Shown: positions 20,900 through 32,360 of the stretch, one piece after another
Layout: each line of letters begins with the position of its first letter
Numbering within the stretch: the first letter of the stretch is position 1
Origin: Tetrastigma voinierianum
Taxonomy: Eukaryota > Streptophyta > Magnoliopsida > Vitales > Vitaceae
DNA: 64,000 nt
Assembly (NCBI GenBank): GCA_016808115.1
Contig: JAEQBH010005394.1
Span: forward strand, 310,001 to 374,000
Direction of reading: 5' to 3'
The notes under the pieces: generated by a model
The model's database searches: none
Told to the model about the DNA's origin: nothing
The model's input: the letters and a program-made list of their open reading frames with translations, nothing else
Program-made: the position numbers and the translations under genes

Positions 20900-22080
20900 T
20901 TAGGAGAGATCATGATATTGAAAGAAGAGATAATGATGACTTGGATATGTTATATCTTAAGTGAAGTGAAGAGGTTTGAGATCGAGGATGTGGATAAGAA
21001 GGCATCGTGGTTTCAGTTAGAGGTAGCGAGGAGATGGTTGTCATTGATAGAGTTCTGAGAGGTCACGAAGGCTATCGTGAGCTATTAACTACCCTTGTGT
21101 ATATATGAAAGTTTTTCGAAGAGGTTGAATGATGATCTCACTCTTCAGATTGCTACTTGGGTTAGAGCAATGCCGTCATGATTCTTTGAAGAACGGATGT
21201 CTAATTTGAGTTCTTGGTTTGTCATCCCTTCAAAAGATAACAGTTGCGTATAGAATTCTTGCTTGCAGACAGAAGAAGCGATTAAATGGATGAATACATC
21301 GAAATTGGAGAAAGCGCTCACGATAGAGTCGAGAAAGTTTGTAAGCTGTATTGAAATGTTTAGCGACAAAATGCGAGTCACCAGCGATATCGATGTGCTT
21401 TCGATTGCTCTGAGCGAAGGAGACGATGTGGCTTTCTGGCATGTTTAGGAGTATTGATTACATCCGTTGGAAGTGGAAGATTGTCCTCTTGGCGTGGCAA
21501 GGTATGTATACTAGTCATTGTCATGAACCAGCCGATCATTTTAGAAGGTGTATCTCCAGAGATCTTTGGATGTAAGTACGTGCAGGCTGCACAGTTGGGT
21601 GAATGACATAAATGTTCTAGATAGATTTTGTTTTTTTACATTATTAGCAAATGGTCATGCTCCTCAAATTATTTATATAATTAATGGTGTGGAAGGTATA
21701 GAATGGGATATTATCTAGTGATGTGGTATTTATCTGGCCCAGTTTGACATTTGTAAAAAACAAATTAGGTGTCCGGGTTTGAAGAAAAAACATTTGCTAA
21801 AACACGAGTTAGTAGAAAAGATGTGACGGACATTTTAGAGTGTTCAGCCCTTTTTTACGGTGTGTGTGGACAATACGTTTTTGGGATGAAAACCTTGCGG
21901 ATGTGTAAGCGTGCATAATAAATGCATAATATGGTCATTGAGGGCGAAGGAGATGTGGCAACAATGACTTTGATGGAAAGTGATGCAAATCCCTCTTCTA
22001 GAAGTGTCACGTAAGTATACACGAGAATTAGAAGACTTTACCTCTGAATCCATTATCGGATCGGGAATGATGATACTCAT
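20900..22080 (+). pseudogene. PIF/Harbinger transposase, dead copy
   Basis: Conceptual reading with frame changes gives the catalytic-core signature of Harbinger (DDE_Tnp_4) transposases: DEYIEIGES near 21280-21310, then after a short gap SIDYIRWKWK near 21450-21475, MYTSHCHEP near 21500-21530, and NDINVLDRF near 21605-21630. The order and spacing match the family: helix-turn-helix side, first catalytic Asp in the S-I-D motif, second Asp in the N-D-I-N motif. There are several in-frame stops and frameshifts, and no continuous reading frame. These enzymes cut DNA at element ends and normally work with an element-encoded Myb-like partner. It lies inside the Mutator-like interval. Confidence 0.75.
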
Positions 22081-22339
22081 TTATTACGGTCGAGATCTTA
22101 TCGAGTATTTGTAGAGCGACATGGCGACTAATAACCTCTAATAAATTTAAAGTTGAGTTGTATTTTTTAATTCCATTTCAATTTCATGTTGTATTTTAAT
22201 TCCAAATTTCAATTTCACGTTTGTATTTTAATTGCGTTCAGATTTCGTATTTGTATTTTCTGATTCGATTCCAATTTCAGAATTTATCTTTTCAATTCGA
22301 TTGCAACATAATAAATAATGACAAATTAAAATAGCAACA

Positions 22340-23330
22340 TAATAATGCAGGCTAAAAATTAAACAGCTTTTCATAACCTCTATGCGGGTTATTCCCGTCA
22401 TTGCGAAATTCTGCAGGTAATATCAGTTTATGATTTTCATCTCATTTTGCATTGAATTTCTTGCACTTTGTCTTTCTTCAATTTCTTAACTGTTTCTGAT
22501 CTGCTGGCACCGTCTTTATCTCATTGAGCATAAATTTTTGTCGTGTCGCTTCGGCTTTTTAGCCGTTACTTCCATTCTTTCCATTCCGGTGGTGATGATC
22601 TAGTGATCTTTCAACATCGGTTTGCTTCTCTTTGTTTTTAAGTTGTTTAGCGAGCCTTTTTGCTTGATGGCCTACTCCCGAGGTTGGGAGTGGTGAGGGT
22701 TGAGTGTCATCCCTAAATGGAGTCCATGGAGGTTAGCTGAGTTGATTGTGAGTTCAGATTGCATGAGTTTTTGCTCTCTTGTGCTGGTCGGTGCTCCCGG
22801 TCCATTTAAACTCATTTTATCATATTCAATGATGCTGCGTTGACGGTTTTTCAATAAACTTAGCAAACATTTTCTTTGCTTCATCAACTGAAAAACATAT
22901 GAAAATTATTAGGTTAATAGTTCAAATATCAAATCATACTAATTAATGCAGATTAAAAGTTTATATATTACATTTATTTTGCTCGATTATGTCCGCTGTG
23001 AGTCGCTCAATTTGATTTATGGCAGACAAATTTGCTGCACATTTGCATTTATATCAAATCCAATGACTTTTAATAGAAGATTTAGAAACTCTTCATGATT
23101 GCTCAACGAAGTTCTAAGTATTGCAATATTCTTTGCGAGAATGCCACCTTGTTATTCGTTCGATAATTACATCTTTGCTCGTGATAGCGCATGAATCTGA
23201 TTAATTTATATTCTTCTGGGAGAAGTTCTTTGTCCTTTGTGATTTTTACCCGATCTTGGAGGCAAACTTCATTTTGTCTTTGGCAATACATGGGATTGCT
23301 GCAAATGTGTCATGTATAAATCGGTGTTGT
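22340..23330 (-). pseudogene. Possible Harbinger ORF1 partner protein remnant
   Basis: On the minus strand, broken open frames (about 22672-22887 and 23103-23291) include a lysine-rich stretch with the pattern AKRLAKQLKNKEKQ, like the C-terminal part of the Myb/NAM-associated ORF1 proteins that accompany PIF/Harbinger transposases. It is divergent in orientation from the transposase remnant just upstream, an arrangement found in these elements. Stops and lost blocks show it is dead. The identification is tentative. Confidence 0.4.
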
Positions 23331-24415
23331 TCGCCATGGAAATCAGTTAAAACTGTTCATGTGCAAATCCATCTATGAAAAAAAATTCTAATGAATTTAA
23401 GAATGAAGCGATTTATAAAGAAGTATACAAAAATCATCATCAATTATAAAATTTACTTAATCAATTTAAAGAATGAGCAATTTATCAATTAAAAAATTAT
23501 CAATTTATCAATTTAAATTTAAAAAAACAATTTGTCGATTAAGAATGAACTGATTTATTAATTAAAATTATAATCAATCTAAGAATGAGCAATTTTATCA
23601 AAAAAGTATACAAAATGAATACATCAAAAATAAAATTTATAATCAATTTAAAAATTAGCAATTTATCTGTTTAAATTTAAAAATCAAATTTTGAATTTAA
23701 AGAAGGCAAGCATCGTTCTTACATTTCTTTATTTTAGCTCTCTTCCTCTACATTCTTTCTCTCTTTCTATTCCTCCACTTTCACAAAGCGTCTCTGTAGC
23801 GGCAATGAGGGTTGCCACGAGTCTTCTTCCTTCTTTCTTTCTTCCTCTTCCTCTTTTCTCGAAACGAACTGCCTGTGACAATGAAATTTAGGGTTAGAAT
23901 TAGGATTTGAGAGGCCCAAGGATTCAAGATGGATTTATTTATTTGGATACATGTATTTTTATAGAAATTGATAGAATATAGTCGTTGAGGCGGTTGAGAT
24001 GCCGCGTGAGCCATCAGCGACTATTTGGCATCCCCTCGACCTCTCTTTCCGAAGTTGCGAATATAAGCGGCACGTGGCGGATGGTATTTTCAAAACCGAT
24101 ACCATCTCGTTGGAGCATTATTTTGTGATTTGGGTGTCGTTTCGCGATTCTGTGGGGATAACGTATGATGGCAACTCGGGTTGGGTGCTCTTAACCCTCG
24201 CCCAGCGCGTGACCCGGTTGTGCATGCACTTATTTAGCCGATGCACCTCGACCCCTCAAAGCCATTTAAATTTTTTTTTTAATTTTCTTTTTTTAACTCC
24301 CAATTTTTTAATTAAAATATAATTTTAGTATTATTTTTACATAACATATTTATTAATTTCTAGTATAAATATATTTATTTATAATAATTAATCATATATG
24401 AAATAGCCAATTATA
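23331..24415. other. No confident gene
   Basis: Contains a C/T-rich tract (about 23720-23870) and a 107-codon open frame at 23999-24322 whose product has no motif I recognise. It may be the leader/promoter side of the Harbinger element. Nothing firmly supported. Confidence 0.35.
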
Positions 24416-24528
24416 CCTAACTCATTGTTTCAAACAGACAAGGGCATTGAGATTGGAGGGTCTCGGATTTGAGTCTCGATGGAAACAATTTATTACATTG
24501 TATTTCAAGAGTTTAGCTGTAAAAAAAA
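24416..24528 (+). mobile_element. tRNA-derived SINE copy
   Basis: A-box-like taactcattgtt, B-box-like ggatttgagtctcg, then caatttattacattg and gagtttagctgt followed by an A run. Same family as 11811-11930, but plus strand. Confidence 0.6.
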
Positions 24529-25089
24529 TCATTTATTAAATACATAGTAATATTTTAAAACAATATTTTATAAATTTGATTTTCTTATTTTTTTAAAATA
24601 GATATATCCATTGATTTTTATCAAACTTTGTATTAAATAAAAAATTTATATTCATAATATTTTTATATTTATAATTTTCATGTTTTGAATCTATTTTTAT
24701 ATTTTTAATTTTTTTTAATAATTTTAAAAATTATTAAAATTTTTATAGAATATTAAACATTAATTTTTGAATTTTTTTTTTGCTATTTACACTTAGTTAA
24801 AAATAACCTAAAAATAAGGACATCAATATTTAAAAGTGCAATTATAAATGTTAAGTTAAAATTATTATTTTTATTTTTTAATAAATATATATTTTCTTTT
24901 TAGCGTAAGCAGCTTTAATTCACGTTGTAGTAATTATAAATTAATGATATGTAATCTGTGAAATATCACTCAGTTGTTTTCGACATGTTTAGGGTATTTT
25001 GTAAGCATAATTTGAATGTTTACGTAGTTTAAATGCAAAACACATGGAAATTAAGGAAGCGAAGGCCCTCTGATACTTAAGAGATAGAG
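24529..25089. other. Gene-free AT-rich sequence
   Basis: No supportable ORF or transposon end. The left edge of the long-LTR-derived block probably falls in the last part of this stretch, but I could not fix it. Confidence 0.4.
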
Positions 25090-28000
25090 TGTAATTTTAA
25101 AAGGGCCTAAAGATATAGATGATAAGATGAGAGGCCAAAGTGGAAATAACATAAGTTAATTGCAAAAAATAAGGAAAATGGAGACTAAAAAGCAAATAAA
25201 GAGACTTAACCCAAAAATGGGTTTATTTGGTTTTGGCCAGAAACATTAAGCTTGGGGATCAATATCTTATATTTTGGGTGCAAGAGAAAGAAAAGCAAAG
25301 TAGAGAGAAGAAGAGAAGGAGAAGAAGAAAGAAGAGGAAGAGGAGGAAAGAGAAGAAAGAAGAAATGAGATAAAGATATGAGATATGATTTTTGGTATGG
25401 ATATTACGCCTGGAAAGTGAGGATCTTATGGTTTTGTATGGAATTCTAGGAAATTTTATGAGTTCGAGCACAGGGTTTAGTTAGGAGTCGATCCTACGCT
25501 CTGGGTTTGAATAGAGTGAGTTGAAACTCTGGCTTAGGTCAATATAAGTATGAGTCTCTCTTTGAGGTTGGGATTAAGTGGTTAAATTGAAAGCGATTGA
25601 GTTAGGGTTTTAGAACAAGCCCACTACGCTAATCTTCATGTTTGGTTTGTGTATGGGTTGCCGACCCATATTAGAATAGTTTTGGGAGAAATTCGCTGGA
25701 AAAGTTTGAAGAAGATATGTAATGAAAGATGGAATTGAGGTGAGTGAGATTACGAAGATGAATATGAAGGGGTTTTGAGGTGTATATTGAGTATTGAGTG
25801 GATTTGGGTGAAAATATATGGAAAAGGAAGAAAAGCGCGTGCAGGCGGGGGTCGGGACTGTCTTAGTGAGGGTTAGAGTATCTGGAATCGGGTAGTGTTA
25901 CGTTTTTTACGTTTTGACCCGATTATTCTTATTTTAGCCGCCTTGTTCATTTACGTCAGGTTGAGTGATTCGAGTTGTTACTTAAAATGAAACACAGGGA
26001 GGAAACAAACGTCATGAAATAGGTATCTTCAAATTACGAGTTCTAAGTGGCCCCGAATTCACTCAAAGTGGAGCTATGTTCAAGCCAATTTCTGTTTCAG
26101 TTTTTGAACATAGATTAGTCCCGGTTATTTAGGACATAACTTGAGTTCCGGTGCTCCGATTTGGGTGATTCCAGTTGGAGGAGAATCCTTAGCACCTTAG
26201 CTTTAAAGGAGTATAATGAACCAGTGTCAAATATGGAATCAAGGCATTTAGTGATATTAAACTGTTCCTCGGGAAAATCGGTAAATTGACTAGTTTGACA
26301 TGAAAATCTTGTAAGCTTTAGTTTGAATGATCGATTGGAGTGATTTCGATTTTAAGTAAAATAGATTCATTGAAGCGACAAGAATACATGAATGATGTGT
26401 GAATACATAGGCATAAATACTGTATAAGTATATGAAATCTGCGCCATAATGGCGTATGAAGCAAGAGAAAAATATAGAAAATGAAATATGTATAGATGTG
26501 TTCGCTGAAGCATGAATATGATATGAACATGAACATGCACGTAAGGTAATATGTCATGAACCGCGTAATGCTTGATTAAGATATGTTGCTGATTCTGAAA
26601 GGCATTATAATGCAGTATATTCTGGGGCAGAAGAATGAATGAGTGGACGTCCTGTTTAGTCTTCACGACCACTTTGTTGCATGGGTATACGTTTTGATTG
26701 GTCTTCGGCGCTCCACTGCCGTCTTCTGACCAACCTTGTTTTATGATGGAGAACACGTCTGATCGGTCTTGAGTAGCTCATATTTGATCATATGACATCT
26801 GTTGCGTGAAAGGGCCGTCACCCAATGCGATTAACTGCGGCACCTCGATCTTCACATGTGTGCGCCCGGGTACTTGTTATACTTCACGATCCTATAGATT
26901 TTCTTATCCTACTCATTTCTTATATCGTCTGCGAAATGCATTTACATATGATAAGAATAATCAACAAAGAATAAGAGCAAGATATTTAACGCACCTCTCA
27001 GATTCGCTCGTAGCACTACAGTACTCCCGTAATCGACATCTCTCTAGCACCTACGTACCCGTAATCAAGAAAATAAGTGGTAAGTTCCGTAGGGGTACCC
27101 ACGTACCTCGCATTCCAAAATAAGTATATGTTCCATAACATAAGTATAAGCCCCAAGAAGACCTTACCGCACCCCGAGCAAGTGTAACTCAATATGATTA
27201 TGCATATAAACCCGATAACTGCTTGTTATCGGATATGTTCCTCAATCAGATGAATCCGATATATGTATCTCGTTGTGGATCCGACCGCTTACGCGACTTA
27301 ACGCCCATATTCCCGAATAGCGACCGCATAATGCCCGATTCGACCTCAGATGTGATATGTATCTCGCATATCGCCCTGCTCCGACTATTGTACCTACGTA
27401 CCTTCGCACAAGAATAAGATCCGTAGCATAATAATGTGTTTTTTACAGGAATCTTAAGTATAAGATCCGTAAGACAAGTATAAGTCTGTGAAGACTGTGG
27501 ATATACTTCGTAGTAATACATAAGATACAATAATACCAAGATAAGTTTTGTAGTACTTACAGGTACTTCCGTATAAGGATGTCTCGCAATACCCGCGATA
27601 CGTCCGTAATATTCAGAGACTCTTACCCGTACTTCCAAACAAGTGTAACTGTAGTGATATAGTATAAGTCCCATGGCATAAGCATAAGCTTTAGTACCTA
27701 AGGGTACCTCTACATGAGCACATGTCTGTAAACTCCTACCGAGATCCGAGATGATATAGTACTGTGACGTGTATGCATCTCTCGTATAAAACATAAGCTC
27801 AGAACTCTACTGAGATCAAAACAAGTATAAGTCGAGATATGAGTATGATAAGTACTCCGTATAAGAGATATGTATAAGCTCGCATTTACATACTTGGTGA
27901 AATCTAGATAAGTATGTGTCCTACGGAGATCGCGATAAAAACGCAGTCCCACGTGAGATCTAATATGAATGTTCCGTCTTAAGTGTAAGTTCGAGTAAGT

Positions 28001-28430
28001 ATAAGATTGCTATAAGATAAGTCAAGACAAGCATTTGGTAGATCTAAACAAGCATAAGTTTGTTACAAAGATAATTATGTATGTAAATATGTGACATGAA
28101 TTCTCGAAGACTTACACTGCCATCAAGTATATGTTATTCAGGATTCAAAGATAAAATGCATGAGTCGTGATAAGATATATTTCTACTACAGAAGCCTCAA
28201 GACCGTTTTTAACCGCTATAGTACAAAGGAGCGACACATCTCGCGATCTTCCACATACAACCGGGCCGCACACTACAGGGGTTCACCCGCAGTGAGGTCC
28301 TCACAGTCAATATGTAATTGGAAATATAAAGTTGTTTCTCAGGAGCATGATGAAGAATGAGATCAGCCAGAGATATCGTGAAACATCACTACCGCATGTG
28401 AGTTTTATTTTCAGATGAGATTTTGATTAT
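25090..28430 (+). repeat. Long gypsy LTR-derived block
   Basis: From about 26100 to 26400 it parallels 33190-33480 of the intact LTR: cggttatttaggacat, gattccag(t)ttggag, ggaaccagtgtcaaat, atttctaagtaaaat-type words in the same order. A purine-rich part (25270-25360) parallels 32700-32750. The downstream half has been replaced or expanded by a degenerate repeat (26900-28060). Boundaries are uncertain. The long minus-strand open frames here are accidental. Confidence 0.6.
26900..28060. repeat. Degenerate tandem array, ataagtataag units
   Basis: The word (a)caagtataag(t/a)(c)ccgt recurs many times with irregular spacing, for example near 27139, 27456, 27474, 27662, 27823, 27977 and 27998, mixed with ccgtaagac and ggtac-containing words. 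The array is richer in CG dinucleotides than the flanks. It creates spurious open frames (up to 182 codons on the minus strand) without recognisable domains. Confidence 0.6.
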
Positions 28431-28455
28431 GTGCTATAAGTTTAGATCCGAGAGA

Positions 28456-28645
28456 AAAAAAAAAAAAAAAAAAAACAAAGTGTTAGGCCCCAAAGATATG
28501 GCTCTCTCGCATCCCGAACTCGACATCCGCTCATCGCCTGACCGATTCGCTTGATACTTATTACTCAACCCTCGAACCCCTTTCCTTCTTATACCCTGCA
28601 TTTTCTTAAACGATAAGCGCTCTACCATCTGAGTTAGGCACGATA
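28456..28645 (-). mobile_element. tRNA-like SINE with poly-T tail
   Basis: On the minus strand: A-box-like taactcagatggtagagcg, then about 55 nt later a B-box-like ggggttcgaggg, and about 190 nt overall ending in a long T run (A run on the plus strand at 28456-28475). The spacing and tail fit a plant SINE. It is not a tRNA gene: the A-to-B distance is too long and no acceptor stem forms. Confidence 0.6.
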
Positions 28646-29063
28646 GACAAATAAAAATAATATCAAACTATTAATACATTAAAATATATTAGTTTTTAAC
28701 ATAAAAATACATTCATCTATAATAATTAATAATGTAATAAATAAGTGAATTTTAAGATTTTAATAATATTGTATATATAATTTATTTTCTTTTATATTCA
28801 TAATATTTTTATATTTATAATTTTCATATTGAATCTCTTTTTATATTTTTTGAAATTTTTATAAAATATTAAACATAAAATTTTGAAGAAAAAAAAAACT
28901 ATTCACAATAGTTAAAAATTATCCGCATAGTAAATAGTAACATTATTTTATTTTATCTATATGTAATAATGCTAATATATAAAAGTAACAAAGCTAATAT
29001 CTAAAAGCTTCATGATTTATAATAATAATATCAATATTTAAAAATATAATTATAAAAATAATA
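28646..29063. other. Gene-free AT-rich sequence
   Basis: A/T-rich DNA between two SINEs; nothing supportable. Short phrases recur from 24600-24750, such as attttcat(g)ttgaatct, hinting at a further old duplication. Confidence 0.35.
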
Positions 29064-29196
29064 CTAGCCCAAGTGATAGAGCGTTCAATATTTAAATTGG
29101 TAAAGACATAAGAAGGAGTGGAGTCCCGAATTCGAGTCCCAGGATAGTTTACTATATTGTAAATTTGTAATTAAAGTGTTTAATTGTCAAAAAAAA
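29064..29196 (+). mobile_element. tRNA-derived SINE copy, most complete
   Basis: A-box-like tagcccaagtgatagagcg, B-box-like gaattcgagtccc, then tatattgtaaatttgtaatt and aaagtgtttaattgtc followed by an A run. The tail matches the copies at 11811, 18091 and 24416. Confidence 0.7.
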
Positions 29197-29890
29197 TATT
29201 TATTATTATTAATTTTAAAAAAATATATAAATATTTTTAATTTATAACTCTTATATATCTTCAAATATCTTTAAATTAAATACTTTTAAAAATTATAATT
29301 CTACTTTTTTTATTGAATGAAATGAAACTTATATTAATAGATTTTTGTATTATTTTTATTTAAAAATAAAAATATAGTTTTAACTAAAGATATTAAATTT
29401 CTTATAAATTTGTACTTTGATGTCGTTATTTTTTTGTAAATTTTAACAGTGTGAATAGTTTTTTTCTTCAAAATTAATGTTTCAGCATTTTATAAAATTT
29501 TTATTTTATACAAATCTGGATATAAAAATCAATGGATATGGTTTCTGATTATGAAAAAGTATCTCAAAATGAGAAGATATTTAAATGCTAATATTGATTA
29601 TTTGCTTGAATGTAAGATTAATTTGGGTGGTAATGTTCTTTGATCACTAATCACTATTATATCATATTTATTTTATCTGCAAATGAGAGTTATTTAGGCA
29701 ATTAATATCAATTTCCCTTTCAATGTTAAGCTCTTAACCACTTAAATGACTTATAAATAAATATATTTTATATTAATTATAAATAATATTAAAATTATAT
29801 TTTAATAAAAAATTAAGAGCTAAAAAAGGAAAATTTTAAATTTTAAAATAGCTTGGGGGTTCGGGTGCGGGTGTGGGCATTGGCCCGAGC

Positions 29891-29924
29891 TAGGGCTAGG
29901 GCTAGGGGCTGAGGGTGGGCTGGG
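29891..29924 (+). other. G-rich tract, quadruplex candidate
   Basis: Runs of GGG separated by 1-4 bases (agggctagggctagggg... then gagggtgggctggg). Four to six G-runs are enough for a G-quadruplex. It is 0.27 kb inside the right end of the Mutator-like element. Confidence 0.55.
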
Positions 29925-30049
29925 TCTGGTGCGGGTGTGTGCACGGCTGGATAGTGGGGTGAGAAGGAGAGAGGGGCAGTTTGGGATCTGACCAAATTAG
30001 GATTTAGTGGAATTCCACATGGTAGTGGGCCCAACGAAAAGGAGGGCAA

Positions 30050-30192
30050 TTTTGTCTCCACTTTATGTTCACTATTTGGGTTACCAAAAAATGAAATTGT
30101 TTCCCCAAAAAGCACCTAAACATAAAGCATAAACTTTTGGGTACCCATTGTTTAATAACTTTTCCTTTAGTGCGCTAAAACATAATTTACCC
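30050..30192 (-). repeat. Right terminal inverted repeat of the Mutator-like element
   Basis: Inverse of 19716-19858; ends CATAATTTACCC at 30192. Confidence 0.8.
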
Positions 30193-30201
30193 TTTCTTTA
30201 A
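30193..30201 (+). repeat. 9-bp target-site duplication, right
   Basis: TTTCTTTAA, identical to 19707-19715. Confidence 0.85.
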
Positions 30202-32206
30202 TATTAATAAGATAGTGATTGATTTGGAAAGAATAAGGTTCTTGTCAATTCTAACCATGACAATTGGAAGGGTTTTTCCATAGTTTTGGACATTTTATTT
30301 AAAATAATAATAATAATAAAATAAGTCAAAAATCAAAATAATGCACAAACTATTGCGTCCCTAACCACGCTTCAAGATATTATTAAGAATGTCACGTCAT
30401 TGATCGTTAAATATCAGAATTTTTTTTAAGCTATCACCACGGGCCATTAACTACGACATTATCGTTTTAAAATTTAAGGCGTGTTTTTCTTCTCCCCCAT
30501 TTGCTTTTCTTTCTTCCTTTCTCTCTTCCTCCTTTTTATCTTCGGCGATTGTTAGGGCATACATCTTGTTGTGCATTTTGAGCTTCATCGATCAACTCTA
30601 TACCAATCATTGCAGTCCTCTTCCATAACAGGTAACGTAATTCTACTTTTACTTTTTGTGGTTTTTTTCGGCTATTAACTTTAATCATTTATTCATTCAT
30701 TAAAGGGTGTTTTTGGGTAAGTCATTTTAATCCTTACCCTTAGATTTTTAAACACTGATTAAAGTCGCATTGATAATTCAGGTACTCTGTTTGCTTTGCA
30801 CTGTATAACTATTTTATAATTTAAACAAAATTATTTCCTTCTATTGGTTATACTGTATTTTTTTCTTTGTTCTATTGTTGCTGAGAGCTGCTTAATAGTA
30901 ACTTACTTGGACAAGCATAGTTCTTTTATGTTATGGACAAGACTTTAGGTTACAGAGGTATTGATATATATCAAGAGCCCTTCTTTAAGTATTAAATTGA
31001 ATATCTTTGCCCAACTATAATGGTGTACGGGATAAACAAATAGTTGGTTTTTGCAGTGTGGTTGATTCTACTTAAATTTGCATCTCATCTTTTGCAGCAC
31101 TTTCCATTTATTTAGGAGTTTGTTGTCAAAATGACTCATCATTTTAAGAGTTTGGTTCAAAATAACCCTATTATAAAAAATAAAAAATTCATTATAGGCT
31201 ACTTTTGAAGCTTTTGTTCAAAATAACCCCTTATGCCACTTAATAGAGATGTTTAGAATTTTTTATTTTTCAATTAAATTTAGAAGCCATATGCTCTGCA
31301 AGTAGTTTATCATCTCGTTCACTCACCTACACCAATATGTATGCCAAAGTTTAAGAATATAGAATGGATAAGATAATAATATAGATGTGTTTAGAAAGAT
31401 ATTAATCGAAAGAGATGATAAAAGCCAAGTCCCTGGATGAGAGGAAACAAGATCAAATTTAAGAACACTCATAGCTCTTTGGTACAAACGTGATGGCGTT
31501 ATTAAGAACTAATAGCCCTTGCTCTTGCTCAACCAAGATTAAAATTAGCAATTAACAATGAAGAAGGATTGTTAGATTTCAAACATGCTAGAGATAGTAA
31601 CCACTAATAGCTAGAATAGATGCTCGAGACCTTCCCAATTTGTACTACTATATTTGGTCAAAGATGCTATGAGGAAGAGCTTTCATTATAGATCATATTA
31701 AGATATTTGCCCAAAATTTAGTTTGCCATCCACTATCAAACAGTGATAGTGAATCTTTTGAACCAGTACAACCATATAGAATTTGGATAAGTCAATATTT
31801 TGATAAGTCAAACAGTTAAATCTGAAGCTTACTTATCCATATATGATTGTATTTCTATTAGTCAATAATGAGCTCAAAATCACAATGAATTTCATTTCCT
31901 TCATACTGATACATACGTTATTGGGATTTTTATATAATTATTGGAAGGGATGTCTATTATTGCAATCAACATCACATCTCAATGACTTGGAAAATTGTTT
32001 CCATTATAAGAAAGTCCAATCTAAATTTGTTATTATCAATGAGAAATAGGAGGACATTAACAATCATATTAGAGTTTTGGACATATATAATTTTTATATA
32101 TATGGTTCATTGTTTTTGTAACTATTGGTATTCCACTTGCTATATTTGTTTTGTAAGATAACTTTGGTAATGATATTATCTAATGAATGACATTTTGTGT
32201 AGGTAA
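30202..32206. other. No confident gene; leader-like tract and introns possible
   Basis: A C/T-rich tract (about 30480-30540) and several consensus-like GT sites (such as ataacag|gtaacg near 30630) suggest an untranslated leader. No continuous protein-coding frame was recognised. A repeated phrase, ttcaaaataaccc, occurs near 31150 and 31216. The 68-codon frame at 31843-32049 has no recognised feature. Confidence 0.3.
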
Positions 32207-32360
32207 ATAATATGTGACTCCACTATTCCTGTCATATGTTTGTATAATGGAAAAATTGAAAGGATTGAAATATATGTGAAATATGTTGGGAACAAAGCTG
32301 TTATTGTGCCTTTAGATGTACCGATTGATTGCACATATGATCAATTATTAGCTATGATAT
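32207..32360 (+). pseudogene. Interrupted N-terminal fragment, perhaps MuDR-type transposase
   Basis: An open frame of about 51 codons preceded by an AG|gt-like splice region (tttgtgtag). The translation contains IPVICLYNGKIERI and a Tyr-Asp-Gln-Leu (YDQLL) element near its end. Plant MuDR-type transposases often start with a short strand-turn-strand domain of this kind. The frame is cut by the LTR starting at 32361. The resemblance is weak and rests on memory of family style only. Confidence 0.25.

Larger units (their letters stand above)
19716..30192. mobile_element. Mutator-like element, 10.5 kb, non-autonomous or filled by insertions
   Basis: The left end 19716- starts GGGTAAATTATGTTTTAG and the right end finishes with the inverse CTAAAACATAATTTACCC at 30192. 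The inverted repeats run about 140 bp with a few mismatches and small indels (both contain the words GGGTACCCAA and TTTTGGGGAA). The bases just outside are a perfect 9-bp direct repeat, TTTCTTTAA. Long inverted repeats plus a 9-bp duplication is the hallmark of Mutator-like elements. No Mutator transposase is recognisable inside. Instead there is a dead Harbinger transposase, a long-LTR-derived block and several SINEs, so the element is either a large non-autonomous copy or one inflated by later insertions. Confidence 0.8.

Noticed and set aside
27246..27794. 182-codon minus-strand frame
   Set aside because: It lies in the degenerate repeat array, is Tyr/Ser-rich with no motif, and is explained by repeat composition.
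28456..28645. tRNA gene on the minus strand
   Set aside because: A and B boxes are too far apart for a tRNA, no acceptor stem pairs, and a poly-T tail marks a SINE.
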